A DNA stretch of 18,164 nucleotides from CAYILC01 sp964364145 (GTDB taxonomy: Bacteria > Patescibacteriota > Microgenomatia > UBA1400 > UBA12028). A model generated the notes under the pieces. It saw nothing but the letters and a program-made list of their open reading frames with translations, searched no databases and had not been told where the DNA came from. Location of the stretch: positions 1 through 18,164 of the forward strand of contig CAYILC010000010.1 of NCBI GenBank assembly GCA_964364145.1, read 5' to 3'. The position numbers and the translations under genes are program-made. Within the stretch, counting starts at the first letter, position 1, and every line of letters starts with the position of its first letter. Shown here piece by piece: positions 1-6,965 of this stretch.

Positions 1-40
1 ACGTTTCTTTCAGAAAAACAGAGGGGAAAACCAACACGAA

Positions 41-62
41 ACTTTACTTAACTCGGTAAAGT
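41..62 (-). terminator. weak candidate hairpin after the minus-strand gene block
   Basis: A 7-base inverted repeat (ACTTTAC / GTAAAGT, 8-base loop) lies about 43 bases beyond the stop of the two-helix membrane protein gene. Read on the minus strand it is followed by only a short T-rich stretch (TTTCG), so it is at best a weak intrinsic terminator. The rest of bases 1-104 shows no gene or clear signal. Confidence 0.25.
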
Positions 63-104
63 ATTATTTAAATGTGGAATATCGAACATATTTATAGTCC
101 TAAT

Positions 105-365
105 TTAGAGAATTATAAGTGCGACGAACCACACCACAATCGCCACAATCATGTGAACATATCCAAGTAGTCTTATAGTAGGAGTAATCGAACTCTTAAT
201 GGTTCTTGTCATCAAGCTCACTTGGCGAATCACCACCAAACCAAAAACTACGTATACGGTAAGGCCAAACATGATAAAAAGTTTAACCAACAGCAATGGT
301 CCTTCTCCCGAGGAACCAAACGTGAATAATGCATTAAAAAAACCTGCTGATGGTGGTTGTATCAT
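105..365 (-). CDS. small two-helix membrane protein, function unknown
   Basis: This 86-residue protein has two predicted membrane helices (about residues 24-47 and 67-86) joined by a basic, Ser/Thr-rich loop (RTIKSSITPTIR). The protein ends inside the second helix. I do not recognise a characterised family; small two-helix proteins of this shape are common in Patescibacteria. Its ATG overlaps the stop of the preceding PH-domain gene by one base (TAATG), so translation is probably coupled and the two products may act together at the membrane. It has no signal peptide and no catalytic motif. It lacks the SGGD-K loop of the pilin paralogues elsewhere in the window, so it should not be counted among them. 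Confidence 0.75.
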   Translation of the reverse strand: MIQPPSAGFFNALFTFGSSGEGPLLLVKLFIMFGLTVYVVFGLVVIRQVSLMTRTIKSSITPTIRLLGYVHMIVAIVVWFVALIIL

Positions 366-1024
366 TATGCTTTCCTCTTCATGTTGTACCCACTCATCAT
401 CATGAGTTCATTAATAAGTTTGGCCACTTTTGCAGGATGGGGGATAAGGTCAATCTCAAACTGTGGAACCTCCGCTGCGGTTTGCACCTCCATGTTCCCA
501 GCATCAATGAGTGAAAACAACACACCTCCAACCTGCGTGTCCACATCCTCAATTTTCCCGAGCTGGGCGTAGCTCACAGTTTTATAAATCAATGAATAAA
601 AATCGATATCGATGATGCGCTGATTCGTGACAATAAACGAGTTAAATAAGTACATGAGAATATGCTCAACAACGAAACCAAAAATAAACAATGTCCAGAA
701 TAGAAACAGAATAAATTGATAGCTTTGTGGTAAAAGTTGAAACGGTGGGAAAAACGGCGTAAGAACGAACGGCGCCAGAAACATCACAATTGCGAGAAAA
801 ATCCAACTCACATTCACGATAGGATGTTGTCTCAAGAAAAGAAGAATTTTTTCACCATCAAGTTGAGATTCATACTCCAAACCAATTGGTTGAACCATGT
901 ACGCATGCCAGTGGTTTGTATATGCTTTTCCCTCAGTGAAGATTGATAATTCTTGTTGTGGCGTTGGATCTGCTTGCGACGAGTTTTGTTTAAAGGAGGA
1001 CGACTGCACTTTTTTTGTTGCCAT
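365..1024 (-). CDS. membrane-anchored bacterial PH-domain protein
   Basis: This 219-residue protein has a hydrophilic Gln/Ser-rich N-terminus (1-60), two membrane helices (about 68-90 and 102-126), and a C-terminal domain (127-210). The C-terminal domain starts with FIVTNQRIIDID, the strand pattern typical of bacterial PH (bPH/DUF304, YdbS/YdbT-like) domains, followed by LGKIEDVDTQ and an amphipathic C-terminal helix (AKVAKLINELM). The helical hairpin followed by a cytosolic PH-like domain is the usual order in that family, whose biochemical role is largely unknown. The stop codon is shared with the start of the downstream two-helix gene (TAATG). The kinase-like gene lies 31 bases upstream on the same strand. 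Family assignment is by motif and topology only. Confidence 0.75.
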   Translation of the reverse strand: MATKKVQSSSFKQNSSQADPTPQQELSIFTEGKAYTNHWHAYMVQPIGLEYESQLDGEKILLFLRQHPIVNVSWIFLAIVMFLAPFVLTPFFPPFQLLPQSYQFILFLFWTLFIFGFVVEHILMYLFNSFIVTNQRIIDIDFYSLIYKTVSYAQLGKIEDVDTQVGGVLFSLIDAGNMEVQTAAEVPQFEIDLIPHPAKVAKLINELMMMSGYNMKRKA

Positions 1025-1055
1025 GTCGGTATTGTAACATTTCAGGAAGAAATAT

Positions 1056-1709
1056 TTACCCTAATATATCGATAGCATTACCGATTGCTTTTTCTAAATC
1101 AACAAGATTACTGCCTTTTGGAGCTCTTGTTTTATCCCACACATGTTTTGATAATAGGTCTAATACACAATAACCATAACCGCTTCTCTCTATCACTCCT
1201 ATTCCCTGAAGTGAAATACTACTCACAGCGTTAACCCACAAATCAAGACCTTTGCTCTTAAAGATTTCTATTAGCTCGATATCCAACGAGCCACTTGAGC
1301 TATAAACTCGATTGGCTCTTTTGTCATACATATCTTCAATATCAACCTGCCTAGTGCTTACTCCACTTTCACCCCATCTTAAAATTCGTATGTTTCCTCC
1401 ATGCCTATCAAATAAAACATAACCTGCCTTGTCTATCTGTCTTAACTGACGAGTAACATGAAGTAGTACTTCAAGCTTATCTTTCAGCGGTATATTTCCA
1501 TCAAGCAAGTAATCTGATAAATTCATTCCTTCGAGTTTTTCAACGCCAAAAACTAATCCTTTAAACTTGACGGTTTTTTCTGTTGAGGTAATTTTTGGAA
1601 CTACTGGCTCACCTGAAAATCGGACATCTTTTAAAAGATCGTAGCAAATATATCGTATTTTTCTAAAATCTATTCTTTCTAAACGCTCATCATCTTCTAT
1701 CCCACCCAT
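1056..1709 (-). CDS. protein-kinase-like fold protein with a DRHGGN catalytic loop
   Basis: Starting at the ATG at 1709 the product has 217 residues. The middle carries what looks like the C-lobe of a kinase: a hinge-like VEKLEGMNLSDYL, an AGYVLFDRHGGNIRI catalytic loop with Asp and Asn spaced as in kinases, then QVDIED as a possible metal-binding motif. The DRHGGN form resembles the catalytic loop of PI3K/PI4K-like and other atypical kinases rather than eukaryotic-type HRD kinases. No glycine-rich loop or clear VAIK lysine is visible in the short N-terminal part, so it may be a minimal or pseudo-kinase. Start choice: the ATG at 1709 has GGAG six bases upstream. An in-frame ATG at 1721 would add four residues and has a TGTAAT box 7 bases upstream, so it could be used on a leaderless mRNA. 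Three sampled 60-base blocks are about 27-38% GC, below neighbouring genes, which hints at a foreign origin. The substrate is unknown. Confidence 0.7.
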   Translation of the reverse strand: MGGIEDDERLERIDFRKIRYICYDLLKDVRFSGEPVVPKITSTEKTVKFKGLVFGVEKLEGMNLSDYLLDGNIPLKDKLEVLLHVTRQLRQIDKAGYVLFDRHGGNIRILRWGESGVSTRQVDIEDMYDKRANRVYSSSGSLDIELIEIFKSKGLDLWVNAVSSISLQGIGVIERSGYGYCVLDLLSKHVWDKTRAPKGSNLVDLEKAIGNAIDILG

Positions 1710-1771
1710 AAGTAACTCCATCCCATAAATTACATCTTTTTTCTAATCGCTACTCTCACCTCTCTCTTTTT

Positions 1772-3565
1772 TTACCTCCGCTCTACATTAAACAACCCAC
1801 TCTTCAAGCTCACTCTCCCCGGAGCACGCAAATTAAACATTTTTTTAAAATCTGCTCCAGAAAGTGAAACATCACCCTGATTGGTTGAAAAACGAACGGT
1901 CGCGGTAAAACCGTTGTTGCTATAGTCTACTGAAACGCCATTTATCGATGTAAACGAACCGCCATAACCATTTGCTTTGTCGCGCAACTCGCTCATCGAG
2001 TACGGACTGCCGCCCCAACATCCGCCCAAAGGCGAGACTCGACTGTCCGAGGTGTTCTGCAACACACGCCAAGCGTTGAGGATATCGGCCATTTCTTCTT
2101 GCGTGAGCCATGGATGCGAACGGCCGCACGAGTCTTTACTACGAGTGCGATACCACGCTTTATAAAACCACGGACTGTTGGCAATTTTTTCAAACGCCTG
2201 ACTTGTCCATCCATCTTTACCATTCTTCGTGTCCCAAAAGGCAGGAGTTGTGAGGCCGGAAGATGCAGAATCTGTATACGAATCAATATATCCACCAGCT
2301 GTAGAGGCATACTTTGCCCATACCGGCTTGCCGTTTTTAATCAACACCCAACCCGCCGTTGCATTCACAGCCTCCTCCCACTTTCCACCTTTGTTGGACG
2401 ATTTATAGACTTGGCACGATTCGGTGGAACAAATGAATCCACGTCGTGCCATGTCGGCCAATGCGTATGAACGGGCGGCCACTGCTTGCGCTTTGAGTGC
2501 CTCCATTCCCCCTTGGTCTCCCCAAACGCTTGGAACTTCGTAAATGCGCTTGGCGTACGTTTCCATATCCATACTCTGACAGTTTGAGCTACTTGTACCA
2601 ACGCAGATGCGCGCGCCTTTGTCATAATCTTTCTTAATTTCAACATCACCACCGTAGTATGCGTGCAAAATTGTCTCGGCATTTTGACCTTCTTTCGATC
2701 TTCCAAATGCTCCATATTGCGAAAGGCCATTAAAGTGTGGCGCGCCAAATGAAAACGCCGCAAATGCTGGAGAAAAACCGGGGTTAAATGCCGGAGAAGC
2801 ATTAAAATCATCGGCAAGTGGGACATCACCAACGGCAATTTGGAATGTTCCAGACTTCTCGGACAAAATAGATTGCTGACGAGAAGAAAGTGAGGCAATT
2901 TTTCCTTGCAAGTCCGCTTGATATTTCTTCGCGCCGGCAATTTCCTTTTTGAAAAATGCTATCTGAATATCTAACTGTTTTTGCAGACCCGCTAAACGCA
3001 CTTGTTCTGCTTCCAGGTTTTTTTTATCCTGCTCTAATTTGATAATCTCTTGTCCAACGGCATGAATAATCTGCTGATCTTGCTGTTGAATGCTCTGCCG
3101 ATACGCAAGCTGACGCGTAAAATCTGTCGCGGAACCAGAAGCAAAAATAAGATAGAACGGCGAGAAAGACAACGATCGTTTGTACTGCTCACGCACACGG
3201 CTGGTAAATAATGTGTATTGCTTTGCTAGCCTATCTTCGCGGTTGGCAATGTTTTTGCTGACAATATCTGCCCGACCTTTTGCCTTACTAATACCGTTTT
3301 GGATGCTTTTGATTCTTGAATCAAGTTGTGTGACTTGTTGTTCTAAGTTAGTCGTCGCATTGAAACTCGATTGATATTCTCGGCAAAAACTTTCAATCTC
3401 TTGCTTAATAGACTGACAATCCCCGTTGCCACCACAATCAACCGCAACATTGCCACCACAATCAACCGCTGCAAAAAGGCGATGTAAAGGTAAAAACATC
3501 AACGTAACTGCGATCACGCCAACAAGAACACTGAAAAAGAAAAACATTCGACCAACCATGCTCAT
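1772..3565 (-). CDS. secreted SpoIID/LytB-type peptidoglycan lytic enzyme with PcsB-like coiled coil
   Basis: This 597-residue protein has an N-terminal hydrophobic segment (7-33) that is a signal peptide or anchor. A tandem AVDCGGN repeat follows (33-47), then a long coiled coil (about 72-235). Its middle, SFSPFYLIFASGSATDFTRQ, resembles the coiled-coil domain of PcsB/CwlO-type cell-wall hydrolases. The C-terminal SpoIID domain shows LSQYGAFGRSK (281-291), EVPSVW then ALKAQAVAARSYAL (343-369), CQVY (384-387) and STAGGY (421-426). In SpoIID enzymes the Glu of the E-x-P-x-x-W motif (here E343) is the catalytic acid that cleaves glycan strands without amidated cross-links. An envelope location outside the membrane is expected. 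The gene is divergent from the signal-peptide pilins at 3633, which suggests it remodels the wall for that apparatus. SpoIID is known from sporulation, but nothing here suggests sporulation. Confidence 0.88.
   Translation of the reverse strand: MSMVGRMFFFFSVLVGVIAVTLMFLPLHRLFAAVDCGGNVAVDCGGNGDCQSIKQEIESFCREYQSSFNATTNLEQQVTQLDSRIKSIQNGISKAKGRADIVSKNIANREDRLAKQYTLFTSRVREQYKRSLSFSPFYLIFASGSATDFTRQLAYRQSIQQQDQQIIHAVGQEIIKLEQDKKNLEAEQVRLAGLQKQLDIQIAFFKKEIAGAKKYQADLQGKIASLSSRQQSILSEKSGTFQIAVGDVPLADDFNASPAFNPGFSPAFAAFSFGAPHFNGLSQYGAFGRSKEGQNAETILHAYYGGDVEIKKDYDKGARICVGTSSSNCQSMDMETYAKRIYEVPSVWGDQGGMEALKAQAVAARSYALADMARRGFICSTESCQVYKSSNKGGKWEEAVNATAGWVLIKNGKPVWAKYASTAGGYIDSYTDSASSGLTTPAFWDTKNGKDGWTSQAFEKIANSPWFYKAWYRTRSKDSCGRSHPWLTQEEMADILNAWRVLQNTSDSRVSPLGGCWGGSPYSMSELRDKANGYGGSFTSINGVSVDYSNNGFTATVRFSTNQGDVSLSGADFKKMFNLRAPGRVSLKSGLFNVERR
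3426..3469. repeat. in-frame tandem repeat, period 24 bases
   Basis: A perfect 20-base direct repeat, TTGCCACCACAATCAACCGC, occurs at 3426-3445 and 3450-3469. The period is 24 bases, or eight codons. It duplicates the peptide AVDCGGN just after the predicted signal-peptide cleavage point of the SpoIID protein and adds a second cysteine. Because the period is a multiple of three, copy-number change by slippage would keep the frame. Confidence 0.85.
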
Positions 3566-3632
3566 TTATCTTATCATCATCCATCTGGTTTATCAGCAAA
3601 AGACATAGTAAAATACGTTAAAAGGACCATTA

Positions 3633-4277
3633 ATGAGGTGTATGAAGTTCAGTATTCATTTTCTCTTTCGATTTTTCGTGCTATGCGTTATAACTTTTGG
3701 TGTCCTGACAGCTATTGTTACACCAGTGTCTGCGGTTGATGAAGGTTGTGCCGCTGCCTTCCCTATATGTTTTGTGAGCAGGCCAGATGATTGGCAGCCT
3801 GGGCAATGCACCACTCCAACAGGATCAAGCTGTACTCTAGGAACAGGGCGTCCAGGCTCAGCCTGTTGCTCTACGACAAACCCTACTCCAAAGCCCAGTG
3901 TGCCTTCTACTCCATCAAGTTTCGACCTCTGCGCTCAAACGAGTGATCCTGGGAAATGTAACACCTGTAAGAACCAATATGTGGATGAAGATGGAAAACC
4001 TGTTGGTTTGTGGACTGCTATCGGATGCATAAATCCAACCAAGGAAGGCATAACCACCTCTGCGATAAAACTCGGCCTCGGCATTGGCGGCGGTGTCGTA
4101 TTGTTAATGATCCTCGCGGCATCTTTCAAACTCACCACAAGTAAGGGCGACCCAAAAGCCACGGAAGAGGCAAAAGAAATGATTACCAACGCAATCGGTG
4201 GACTGTTGTTTATCCTATTCTCGGTTGTGTTGATCCGAACAATTGGAAGAGGTCTGTTACAAATACCGGGATTCTAA
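3633..4277 (+). CDS. T4SS_pilin-like protein with signal peptide and Cys-rich ectodomain
   Basis: This 214-residue product begins with a signal peptide (1-34, cleavage expected after PVSA). A Cys-rich region follows, with ten cysteines between 39 and 132 including a CC pair at 78-79, and a Pro/Thr/Ser linker (80-96). The C-terminal part is the two-helix pilin module: helix 1 about 144-164, loop TSKGDPKATEEA (169-180), helix 2 about 185-204. The Gly-Asp-x-Lys-x-x-Glu loop is shared with eight other proteins in the window and marks the VirB2/TrbC-like T4SS_pilin family of Patescibacteria. The start is supported by AAAGGA at 3621-3626, six bases before ATG. The downstream pilin begins one base after the stop. 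The extra ectodomain suggests a specialised or tip subunit; that is inference. Confidence 0.82.
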   Translation: MRCMKFSIHFLFRFFVLCVITFGVLTAIVTPVSAVDEGCAAAFPICFVSRPDDWQPGQCTTPTGSSCTLGTGRPGSACCSTTNPTPKPSVPSTPSSFDLCAQTSDPGKCNTCKNQYVDEDGKPVGLWTAIGCINPTKEGITTSAIKLGLGIGGGVVLLMILAASFKLTTSKGDPKATEEAKEMITNAIGGLLFILFSVVLIRTIGRGLLQIPGF

Positions 4278-4278
4278 T

Positions 4279-4695
4279 ATGAAAAATCTTCTGAAAAAAA
4301 CAACCATTTTTTCGATTATCCTTACACTTTTTACTACTGTAATGATTATGCTCCCAACCCCTACCTCTGCAGCAGCCATCGACAATACGCTCAAAGACAT
4401 AGAGTCATCAATCGGATTGAAAATTGGTAAAGTATCGGGAGAGGACATCACCTTCGGCGTTGTACTCTCGGCCCTTCTGCCCTATTTATATGTGTTTGGG
4501 GGAATGATCCTGTTCAGTATGTTGATCTGGGGTGGCTTCGAGATGCTTGCGGGAGCGCAAGACACTAAAGCGCAGGAAGCTGGAAAGAATCGCATTACTG
4601 CTGCGGCAATTGGGTTTATTTTACTCTTTGTGTCCTATTGGCTCGCACAGTTGTTGCAATTTCTGTTGGGAATTAATATTCTTGGGAAAAAATAA
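4279..4695 (+). CDS. T4SS_pilin-like protein with signal peptide
   Basis: The start at 4279 gives 138 residues: a signal peptide (1-32, MKNLLKK then a hydrophobic core, ending PTSAAA), a short polar segment (34-60), and two membrane helices (about 63-88 and 107-130). The loop between the helices, AGAQDTKAQEAGKN, is a divergent form of the family loop in which SGGD is replaced by GAQD. The ATG is one base after the stop of the previous pilin gene, indicating translational coupling. An in-frame ATG 36 bases upstream overlaps that gene and would add 12 polar residues before the signal peptide, so it was rejected. The protein ends INILGKK, like several paralogues downstream. The pair 3633-4695 is separated by about 6.7 kb from the other seven pilins. 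Confidence 0.82.
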   Translation: MKNLLKKTTIFSIILTLFTTVMIMLPTPTSAAAIDNTLKDIESSIGLKIGKVSGEDITFGVVLSALLPYLYVFGGMILFSMLIWGGFEMLAGAQDTKAQEAGKNRITAAAIGFILLFVSYWLAQLLQFLLGINILGKK

Positions 4696-4723
4696 TCAGC
4701 TTAAATAAACGATACTGTAAAAC

Positions 4724-5467
4724 TTACTTTCCAAATCTTCTCTGTCTGCTCGCAAAATCTTCTAATGCCACATCCAAATCTTTCGCGGTAAAGTTTGGCA
4801 TGAGAATATCTGTGAAATAAAGTTCGCTGTACACCGACTGCCATGGCATAAAACCGGAGAGACGAAGTTGACCACCCGTGCGAATGATGAGCTCTGGATC
4901 CGGAATGCCCTCTGTATCAAGATATTTTGCAAAAAAATCTTCGGTAATATTTTCTGGCTCAAGCTGAGGATTTTTGGTTAACATTTTCTTCATTGCGTGT
5001 ACAATTTCAGACCGCCCGCCATAATTGAGCGCAAAACTCACCGTAATTTTTGTGTTGTTTTTTGAGATCTCCACCCATCGTTTCGCCTGGTTTGCGATAT
5101 CTTTAGGAAATCGATCAATAACTCCCAAAATATTCAACTTCACACCTTTTTTGTGCAAATCCTCAACTCTTTTTTCAAAAGCCATGCGGAACAAATGCAT
5201 CATTCCTTCGACTTCTGCCTTATCCCGCTCCCAGTTCTCGGTGCTAAACGCCCAAAACGTGAGATATGGAATTCCCAGCTCAATACATCGATCAACCAAA
5301 GGTTCAATCACATTGTTAACCACATGCTCGTGGCCATTCACCGCCCCCAACCCTTTGGCGCGCGCCCACCGACGATTGCCATCCATAATGATGGCGACGT
5401 GCTGGAGTTTAGGTAACTTGACTGCTGATACTGAAAGAGCTGAATTATTCGCTAACATACCAGGCAT
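4724..5467 (-). CDS. uppS: undecaprenyl diphosphate synthase (cis-prenyltransferase)
   Basis: This 247-residue protein, of normal length for the family, makes the polyprenyl diphosphate carrier lipid of cell-wall synthesis by adding isopentenyl diphosphate units in cis. Visible signatures are HVAIIMDGNRRWA (23-35, with the catalytic Asp29), FWAFSTENWERDKAEVEGMM (71-90), ALNYGGRSEI (146-155), IIRTGGQLRLSGF (194-206) and YSELYF (213-218). Oddities: the usual GGE(Q/H)R motif reads GGQLR, so a conserved Glu is Gln200, and the GH-x-x-G motif reads GHEHV. The ATG at 5467 has AAAGGAG ten bases upstream. The gene is last in a minus-strand run with idi, a Nudix-like gene and isopentenyl phosphate kinase, 15 bases after the latter. 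Chain length cannot be predicted from the sequence. Confidence 0.93.
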   Translation of the reverse strand: MPGMLANNSALSVSAVKLPKLQHVAIIMDGNRRWARAKGLGAVNGHEHVVNNVIEPLVDRCIELGIPYLTFWAFSTENWERDKAEVEGMMHLFRMAFEKRVEDLHKKGVKLNILGVIDRFPKDIANQAKRWVEISKNNTKITVSFALNYGGRSEIVHAMKKMLTKNPQLEPENITEDFFAKYLDTEGIPDPELIIRTGGQLRLSGFMPWQSVYSELYFTDILMPNFTAKDLDVALEDFASRQRRFGK

Positions 5468-5482
5468 TGTATCAAAACTCCT

Positions 5483-6295
5483 TTAGGAAATCTCCGTACC
5501 AATTGATTGTTTGCCCATGAGTGCGTCATAAAGGTTATTTTCTTTCAATCCAGAAATAATTTTTGACGGAATCCCTAACTCCGCCAATGCTAATGACTCC
5601 TCCACCTTAAGCCCCATACCTCCAGTTACATCAAACCCTTTAGTAGCAGTAATCGCCTTCTTTACCTCTTGCCAATTTTGTTTCGTAATGTTTGGAATGA
5701 GGTTTTTTTGAAGATCATACACACCATCAACCTCAACAACATGGATAATTTGATTTACTTTCCATCCTTTCTTCTGAAACTTTTTTGCAAAAAACGACAA
5801 AATTTCTTCTGTTGACCAAATCGTACAACCCTGTTTGGTGTCAACAATGACGTCACCGCATGTGACAGGAAATAATTCGTGTTTCAAGTACTGCTCAAAT
5901 ACTTCCGTGAAATAGGCCTCGGGTTTTCTGTTGGCTGTCACCAGACAATTGCTTGCATAGAGCGACACAGCCGGAATACCCACCTCTAAAAACTCTCGGA
6001 TCACAAGCCGATTAAGTTGAGCCGCGCTATCCTGAACAATCGCCATCCCCATAGAGCTTTCATTATTGATAAAGCCATCGATAGTTTTATATTGCGTTGC
6101 CGGAACGTGGGCAAAACTTCCCTGCCCATGACCAACAATGAGAAGTGGCGCTGTTTTTTGCAAAGAAAGCTTTTGGCGCGCACGAGCAATTTCATTGACT
6201 AAGCGCTTGAGAATATCCACACGCAGAGACATGGGAATATCCTTGTTTGTGATGATCGAGCCACCGAGTTTGATGAGGAGGACGGAGTGTTTCAT
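5483..6295 (-). CDS. ipk: isopentenyl phosphate kinase (amino acid kinase family)
   Basis: From ATG 6295 the product has 270 residues, close to the family norm. Isopentenyl phosphate kinases convert isopentenyl monophosphate plus ATP to isopentenyl diphosphate, the last step of archaeal-type mevalonate routes or of isoprenoid-alcohol salvage. Motifs: LLIKLGGSIITNK (6-18, the GGSxIT(D/N)K signature), GHGQGSFAH (55-63, with the substrate-binding His56), CGDVIVD (146-152), STEEI (161-165), VDGVYD (189-194) and DVTGGMGLK (222-230). The family form GGGSFGH is GQGSFAH here. The start giving MKHSVLLIKLGG is preferred; an upstream in-frame ATG (6403) would add 36 residues overlapping the Nudix-like gene. 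A glutamate or other amino-acid kinase is less likely because of the GGSIIT and HGxGSF motifs. Confidence 0.9.
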   Translation of the reverse strand: MKHSVLLIKLGGSIITNKDIPMSLRVDILKRLVNEIARARQKLSLQKTAPLLIVGHGQGSFAHVPATQYKTIDGFINNESSMGMAIVQDSAAQLNRLVIREFLEVGIPAVSLYASNCLVTANRKPEAYFTEVFEQYLKHELFPVTCGDVIVDTKQGCTIWSTEEILSFFAKKFQKKGWKVNQIIHVVEVDGVYDLQKNLIPNITKQNWQEVKKAITATKGFDVTGGMGLKVEESLALAELGIPSKIISGLKENNLYDALMGKQSIGTEIS

Positions 6296-6311
6296 AGATG
6301 TTTTAAATTCT

Positions 6312-6959
6312 TTACTTGAATGTAATGGGATCTTCCAATCCAGTAAGTAATTGTAATACTGCGCGTGCAACTGGTCGTAGATTAATATTAGGGGTATTTT
6401 CACTAAATAACGCTACATCCCGTTCATTACCTTTCCAATGGAGTTCGACAATGTTTCTTCCAGTTCTCCTCATATTCTGTGCTAGTGCTTCTTTCTCTTC
6501 TGGCGTCATTAAATAGAGAGAGCCATTCACAACAAACGTATATTCTGTTCCATTTCTATGTTGATCCACTTCAATATTTCCACCACGTTCAACTTGAATG
6601 AGTCTTGTTGGGTCAAGTGTTAGTTCACATTCTTCCATTGCTTCACGCATCGATGCCTGTATAGGACTTGCGTCATTTGCATCTATAGCTCCAGTAATGA
6701 CTCCATAATCCTCAGGTTTTAATGATACAAGTTCTTGGTCTCCCCAAGAAGCAACTTCTCCATTTTTCACAACAACCGCTCTTTCCCTTTTCGAAACAAC
6801 TCTTCCGTCGGCAAGTGGAACTTGAGTGTCTTCTAGTGGAAGCGAAAGAAGATACAATCTGAGCGCAGACCTGAGGGCTTCGTTGTTGTCATCCTCTTTT
6901 TCTGCAAGCAAAACAAAAACACCTTCAGCATGAATAGGTTTGGTGTCTGAAAATGCCAT
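6312..6959 (-). CDS. Nudix-like hydrolase with a degenerate Nudix box
   Basis: This 215-residue protein has a Nudix-fold core around TGAIDANDASPIQASMREAM followed by EECEL (89-113). The REAMEE centre (105-110) that binds metal is intact. However, the upstream Glu is Asp96, the spacing is one residue longer than the consensus G-x5-E-x7-REUxEE, and the terminal Gly is Glu112. The N-terminal ~85 residues and the segment with GGNIEVDQHRNGTEYTFVV are not typical of well-known Nudix subfamilies. The gene lies 6 bases after idi and 16 bases before isopentenyl phosphate kinase in one strand-consistent run. A role on an isoprenyl or nucleotide diphosphate is therefore plausible, but the substrate is unknown. 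No ribosome binding site is visible, so it probably depends on upstream translation. Confidence 0.72.
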   Translation of the reverse strand: MAFSDTKPIHAEGVFVLLAEKEDDNNEALRSALRLYLLSLPLEDTQVPLADGRVVSKRERAVVVKNGEVASWGDQELVSLKPEDYGVITGAIDANDASPIQASMREAMEECELTLDPTRLIQVERGGNIEVDQHRNGTEYTFVVNGSLYLMTPEEKEALAQNMRRTGRNIVELHWKGNERDVALFSENTPNINLRPVARAVLQLLTGLEDPITFK

Positions 6960-6965
6960 AAGTAT

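Noticed and set aside
2365..2940. 191-codon open frame on the minus strand inside the SpoIID gene
   Set aside because: It is an alternative frame of a well-supported gene, with Arg/Pro/His-rich low-plausibility sequence and no start signals.
3426..3469. CRISPR-like repeat
   Set aside because: Only two copies with a four-base gap, inside a coding sequence and in frame.
3609..3614. TAAAAT as a -10 box for the pilin at 3633
   Set aside because: No -35 match and no TG extension; the sequence is AT-rich and the case is too weak to list as a promoter.
6296..6403. Longer start for isopentenyl phosphate kinase
   Set aside because: It overlaps the Nudix-like gene, and the amino-acid kinase fold begins with the GGS strand just after the ATG at 6295.
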